From Algibacter_G agarivorans (lineage in GTDB: Bacteria > Bacteroidota > Bacteroidia > Flavobacteriales > Flavobacteriaceae), in NCBI RefSeq assembly GCF_039543245.1, contig NZ_BAABJJ010000027.1, positions 6,747-70,746 of the forward strand: a DNA stretch of 64,000 nucleotides, read 5' to 3'. Every line of letters starts with the position of its first letter. Position 1 is the first letter of the stretch. The position numbers were made by a program, and so were the translations under genes. Positions 61,037 to 64,000 of this stretch are shown one piece after another. The notes below the pieces were generated by a model. The model saw only the letters and a list, made by a program, of their open reading frames with translations. It did not search any database and was not told the origin of the DNA.

Positions 61037-61919
61037 CGGTTTTTGATTTGGCGGATTTAACATTGGTTTCAACTTTAGGCACAGCCTTCTTTACTTTTTT
61101 TGGAGGAAAGTTTGTTTCTATAATGGAATGTGTTGGGCATACTTCCACACATTTTCTACAAAGTGTACAGGCTATGGGGTCTATATAGGCTAAATTATTT
61201 ACCATTATAACGGCGTCTTTAGGGCATATATCTTCACATTTTGAACATCCAATACAAGCAACTTCACAAGATTTTTTTGCAATACCTGCTTTATCTTCAT
61301 TTAAGCAACCAACAAATATTTTTAAATCGCGTTTGTTTCTTGGGCGCATCTCAATAATATCTCTAGGGCATGCTTCAACACAGGCGCCACATGAGGTGCA
61401 TTTATCGGAAATGATTACGGGCAAACCAGTCGATTCATCCATATACATTGCGTCAAACTTGCATACGGCTACACAATCTCCATCACCTAAACAACCATAT
61501 TGGCAATCGGTTTCACCACTATAAATCATGGCGGATATGGCGCAATTTCTAGGGCCTTGGTATTCGGTGGTTTTTGGTCTTACATCACAGCCACCTTGGC
61601 ATCTTAAAACAGCAAGTGTTGGGTCTTGTTCTTTAACGTCCTTACCCAAAACAGTGGCGACTTGTTTCATGACATCATTACCTCCAACAGGACAAAATAA
61701 ATCTGCTATATCCTCTGTGTTAACAAGCTTTTCAGCAAAGGCTTTGCATCCAGGAGACCCACAACCCCCGCAATTAGCGGCTGGTAATAATTCGTCAACT
61801 TCAGCTATTAGGGGATTTTCGTAAACATAGAATTTTTTGGAAACTACATATAAAATTATTGCCGCAATTCCGCCTAAGGAAGTTAGTAAAAGGATACTAT
61901 TTAAAATTGAATTTGGCAT
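61029..61919 (-). CDS. rnfB: Rnf complex Fe-S subunit RnfB
   Basis: A 296-residue ferredoxin-oxidising subunit anchored by one N-terminal helix (about 8-28). The ATG at 61919 is preferred to an in-frame TTG two codons upstream. The proximal Fe-S domain has ANCGGCGSPGCKAFAEKL. Four-Cys motifs follow: the CQYGCLGDGDCVAVC region, CTSCGACVEACP, CIGCSKCEDICP and CTLCRKCVEVCP. The tail is basic. RnfB is the entry point for electrons from reduced ferredoxin. It begins 2 bp after the RseC-like gene. Confidence 0.95.
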   Translation of the reverse strand: MPNSILNSILLLTSLGGIAAIILYVVSKKFYVYENPLIAEVDELLPAANCGGCGSPGCKAFAEKLVNTEDIADLFCPVGGNDVMKQVATVLGKDVKEQDPTLAVLRCQGGCDVRPKTTEYQGPRNCAISAMIYSGETDCQYGCLGDGDCVAVCKFDAMYMDESTGLPVIISDKCTSCGACVEACPRDIIEMRPRNKRDLKIFVGCLNEDKAGIAKKSCEVACIGCSKCEDICPKDAVIMVNNLAYIDPIACTLCRKCVEVCPTHSIIETNFPPKKVKKAVPKVETNVKSAKSKTDA

Positions 61920-61921
61920 AC

Positions 61922-62353
61922 TCAATTATGTTTTAATATTGAAATTTGAAATGCGCTTTTAAGTGTGTTTTTTAAAAAATAAAGTATTAAGTAATATGGA
62001 ATTAGAATAAGAAGTGACAGTAAACCGGCCAACAATTCTCCTAAAAAGCCAGATGTTAATAATAAAGTAGAAAACATTAATATAAAGGGAAATATATAGG
62101 CCCAAAACACAGCTTTTAAACCTAATGCCTTTTTTAAAACAACATTTACTTCTTCGTTAATTCTAAAAGAATCATTAGAATTTATTATCTCTACTTCTTT
62201 TGTACTTGATTCTGAAATGCCGCAAGAGCTTTTAGCACGACACGATTCACAATGTATATTCTGTTCTAAATTAACCGTAATAATGTTGCCTCTAATTTTA
62301 GAAATAATACCAGAGTGAACAAATGTGTCGTTTTTTTTTTGTAATGAACTCAT
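61922..62353 (-). CDS. RseC-like (SoxR-reducing system) membrane protein
   Basis: A 143-residue RseC/MucC-family protein. The start is placed at MSSLQKKNDTF (62353), removing ten doubtful residues. It has an N-terminal beta region with a Cys cluster (HCESCRAKSSCG, about 40-51) that may hold a metal or cluster, then two transmembrane helices (about 78-125). In Bacteroidota it is a regular first gene of rnf operons, probably aiding assembly or redox state of the complex. A weak dyad and a TAATTTCG box precede it. Confidence 0.92.
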   Translation of the reverse strand: MSSLQKKNDTFVHSGIISKIRGNIITVNLEQNIHCESCRAKSSCGISESSTKEVEIINSNDSFRINEEVNVVLKKALGLKAVFWAYIFPFILMFSTLLLTSGFLGELLAGLLSLLILIPYYLILYFLKNTLKSAFQISILKHN

Positions 62354-62385
62354 TGCTAGTTCTATTAATTCAAAAAGATACAAAT

Positions 62386-62428
62386 CGAAATTAGTGAATT
62401 CATTAAAGGGATTATATGATTTATGTCA
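62386..62428 (-). promoter_or_regulatory. Candidate rnf promoter with a weak TGAT-N4-gTCA dyad
   Basis: TGAT-TTAT-GTCA (62417-62428, one mismatch from TGAT-N4-ATCA) is centred 29.5 bp from the first T of a minus-strand TAATTTCG (62393-62386). This is the same geometry as at the PFOR, ferredoxin and korA promoters, but both elements are weaker. A competing box TATCTTTTT lies nearer the gene (T at 62380). Confidence 0.35.
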
Positions 62429-62561
62429 GGTTTAAATGATCTGCTGTTGTGATTTTAAAAGTAAAATCCCAAATGAACCCTCATATTTTTAATAAAACGG
62501 TATAAATTTTGATAAGTCTATTAAATTAGTAGGGATTAAAGTTTTTTAAAACTTAATTACT

Positions 62562-62570
62562 TATTTTTGC
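62562..62570 (+). promoter_or_regulatory. Promoter -7 box of the [2Fe-2S] ferredoxin gene
   Basis: TATTTTTGC fits TAnnTTTGC and lies 17 bp before the ATG at 62588. Confidence 0.6.
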
Positions 62571-62587
62571 ACGTAAAAAAAAATGAA

Positions 62588-62917
62588 ATGTCTGATATTA
62601 CAATTAAGATAACCGATAGAGAAGGTATTGAACATACTATCCAAGCACCTACTGATATGAATATGAATATCATGGAGGTGGTGAGTGCTTACGAGCTTGC
62701 TCCAGAGGGGACTATTGGTGTATGTGGCGGTATGGCCATGTGCGCTTCATGCCAATGCTATGTTTTAAACGATACAGAATTGCCAGAAATGCAAGATGAA
62801 GAAGAGGCGATGCTGTCTGAAGCTTTTGATGTAAAAGATAATAGCCGCCTAGGTTGTCAAATTAGAATAACAAAGGATATTGAAGGCCTTGAAGTAGAGT
62901 TAGCACCTGAGTGTTAA
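62588..62917 (+). CDS. ISC/adrenodoxin-type [2Fe-2S] ferredoxin
   Basis: A 109-residue ferredoxin; the start at MSDITIKITDREG matches the family and follows the promoter at a usual distance. Cluster ligands are C46, C52, C55 (CGGMAMCASC) and C90 (RLGCQI). It belongs to the vertebrate-adrenodoxin/Fdx group, which supplies electrons for Fe-S assembly or cytochrome P450s. An extra Cys57 lies beside the cluster. It is divergent from the rnf operon, 234 bp away. Confidence 0.93.
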   Translation: MSDITIKITDREGIEHTIQAPTDMNMNIMEVVSAYELAPEGTIGVCGGMAMCASCQCYVLNDTELPEMQDEEEAMLSEAFDVKDNSRLGCQIRITKDIEGLEVELAPEC

Positions 62918-63118
62918 TTTATTAATGTGACATTTGTGTATAATTAGGGTATTAAATTATATACAGTTTAATTAATAGCACTTATACAAACAAATGCTTT
63001 TAAATCTGGAATAGATAAAATGACCTATTCCATGTGAATCCAGGTAATGTTAAACTTTAAATAAAAACTCTTAAAGTTAATAATTTGGACACCCTTGATT
63101 TGCTGTTTGCACTTGTTC
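62918..63118 (+). other. First part of the intergenic region after the [2Fe-2S] ferredoxin gene
   Basis: These 200 bp form the first part of a 562-bp gap before the umuD-like gene. They are AT-rich, with no ORF and no clear terminator. The remaining part includes a decayed reading frame on the minus strand (listed separately) and the umuD leader. Confidence 0.4.
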
Positions 63119-63336
63119 CTAATGTACATTGAAAAGGAACTTCCTCAGAATTATAGGTGAACTTTTAGCTCCAATATATCTAAATCCTTTTCACAAACCA
63201 CTGGTGGTATTATTCTTAATACTCATCAGCTTATTTTCTACTTGTTCCCTAAATTGTTTTTTACCCATACCATGGTCAACTATTTTTTTAAGATATCAAT
63301 TCTTATAAAACAATCGATATTTTTTATATTTGTCAT
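63119..63336 (-). pseudogene. Possible decayed small gene with frameshift and stop
   Basis: On the minus strand an ATG at 63336 opens MTNIKNIDCFIRIDILKK and then TAG. The frame shifted by one base continues as IVDHGMGKKQFREQVENK and on to TGA, and after that stop reads KGFRYIGAKSSPIILRK to a TAG at 63119. The residues look coding-like, and the break lies at a run of seven A residues (TTA AAA AAA). I do not recognise the family. It could be a remnant, or non-coding coincidence. Confidence 0.25.
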
Positions 63337-63479
63337 AATATAGAGTTAGGATTACAACTTTAAACACTTTCAATTCTCTGATAATAGGTTTTCCTTAAAT
63401 TTCTATTTTGAAGTTTGTTTAAAAAAGGGTAAAGTATATAGTCCTTAACGCTCTAAACTTCCAATAAATTACATAACCC

Positions 63480-63920
63480 ATGATATTGAATAAATCCAAT
63501 AACCTAACTTTTTTTACTCCTAACCACATAAAAGGTATGGGTGCGCTTTTTTTTGATACAGGAATTTCTGCTGGCTTTCCTTCACCTGCCGAAGATTTTA
63601 AAGAGCAGCGTTTATCATTAGATAAAGAACTCGTTAAAAATAAAGAGGCTACTTTTTTTGCTCGTGTAAGCGGACAATCTATGATTGGTGCAGGTTTAGA
63701 TGATAATGATTTATTGGTAATTGACCGAAGTTTAGAGCCTTCTAATAATAAAATAGCCGTATGTTTTTTAGATGGCGAGTTTACCGTGAAACGCTTGAAA
63801 GTAGATAAAGAAGAGATTTGGTTACAGCCCGAGAACCCTAATTATCCAATAATTAAAATAACCAGTGAAAATGATTTTATTATTTGGGGCATTGTTACCA
63901 ATGTGATTAAGAAGGTTTAA
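63480..63920 (+). CDS. umuD: UmuD-like S24 autoprotease
   Basis: A 146-residue S24 peptidase without a DNA-binding domain, as in UmuD, which after self-cleavage joins UmuC to form the error-prone DNA polymerase V. The cleavage site is A31-G32 before FPSPAED, the nucleophile is S67 in SGQSMIGAG, and the general-base Lys is K104 in TVKRLK. Length matches UmuD (about 140). No umuC follows in the last 80 bp: the frame after the stop closes at once (TAG at 63933). A LexA-type operator could not be identified. Confidence 0.9.
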   Translation: MILNKSNNLTFFTPNHIKGMGALFFDTGISAGFPSPAEDFKEQRLSLDKELVKNKEATFFARVSGQSMIGAGLDDNDLLVIDRSLEPSNNKIAVCFLDGEFTVKRLKVDKEEIWLQPENPNYPIIKITSENDFIIWGIVTNVIKKV

Positions 63921-64000
63921 GTGAAATTTAATTAGGCACTTTCAGAAGTAAGTCCAAAAACTATTCATTTTTAAAAAGGATTGGAGTATTATTCATATTT

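Noticed and set aside
57507..61824. Many reading frames on the plus strand across the rnf genes
   Set aside because: Their protein sequences are low-complexity mirror images of the membrane proteins (rich in Ile, Lys, Asn, Pro). The rnf operon on the minus strand explains the region.
1..64000. tRNA, rRNA, prophage or complete insertion sequence
   Set aside because: No cloverleaf with a recognisable T-arm, no ribosomal RNA signature, and no integrase or transposase was seen. Short or unusual RNA genes could have been missed by eye.

Overview
This window comes from the chromosome of a low-GC member of the Bacteroidota, most likely a marine Flavobacteriaceae. The evidence is the TAnnTTTG-type promoter boxes, the lack of Shine-Dalgarno sequences, several type IX secretion C-terminal tails, many SPII lipoproteins, and flavobacterial families such as DUF2480, DUF3078, DUF4271 and DUF4296. 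I see no rRNA, tRNA, CRISPR array, prophage or complete insertion sequence.

Layout. 1-3.3 kb: end of an outer-membrane-type protein, an M28 peptidase and a leucine-rich-repeat T9SS cargo. 3.4-6.8 kb: sdhCAB (complex II or fumarate reductase). 7-11 kb: two paralogous secreted metalloproteases with TIG domains and T9SS tails. 11-18.4 kb: housekeeping genes (Xaa-Pro aminopeptidase, aspartate kinase, BrnQ carrier, alpha/beta hydrolase, ThiL) with two small paralogous zinc-ribbon-like proteins. 18.6-23.4 kb: a tight four-gene lipoprotein operon ending in an MbnP-like copper protein and a di-heme MbnH/cytochrome c peroxidase-like enzyme. 23.9-33.2 kb: a suf Fe-S assembly locus (sufA, sufB, NlpE-like lipoprotein, sufC, sufD, sufS, sufE, sufT-like, DUF2480), interrupted by an M43 protease and a META-domain lipoprotein. 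33.3-49.5 kb: ordinary genes (hemD, dihydroorotase, tyrS, a PhoB/PhoR-type two-component pair, trmB, Mrp, NfuA-like).

49.7-62.9 kb is a ferredoxin-based energy module: pyruvate:ferredoxin oxidoreductase, a 2x[4Fe-4S] ferredoxin, a 2-oxoacid:ferredoxin oxidoreductase (korAB), the Rnf complex (rnfBCDGEA) with an RseC-like gene, and an ISC-type [2Fe-2S] ferredoxin. Oxidation of pyruvate and other 2-oxoacids would reduce ferredoxin, which Rnf would reoxidise with NAD+ while pumping ions. The window ends with a umuD-like gene that has no adjacent umuC.

The most interesting signal is regulatory. Two TGAT-N4-ATCA dyads lie in the promoters of the PFOR gene and of the divergent ferredoxin and korAB genes. 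In all three promoters the dyad centre is exactly 29.5 bp from the first T of a TAnnTTTA box, the spacing expected for a CRP/FNR-family class II activator. A weaker version with the same geometry precedes the rseC-rnf operon. This suggests an oxygen- or redox-responsive regulon that joins the whole module. Other leads are the copper-themed lipoprotein operon next to suf, an 11-bp triple repeat ahead of the response regulator gene, and several families of small dispersed intergenic hairpin repeats.
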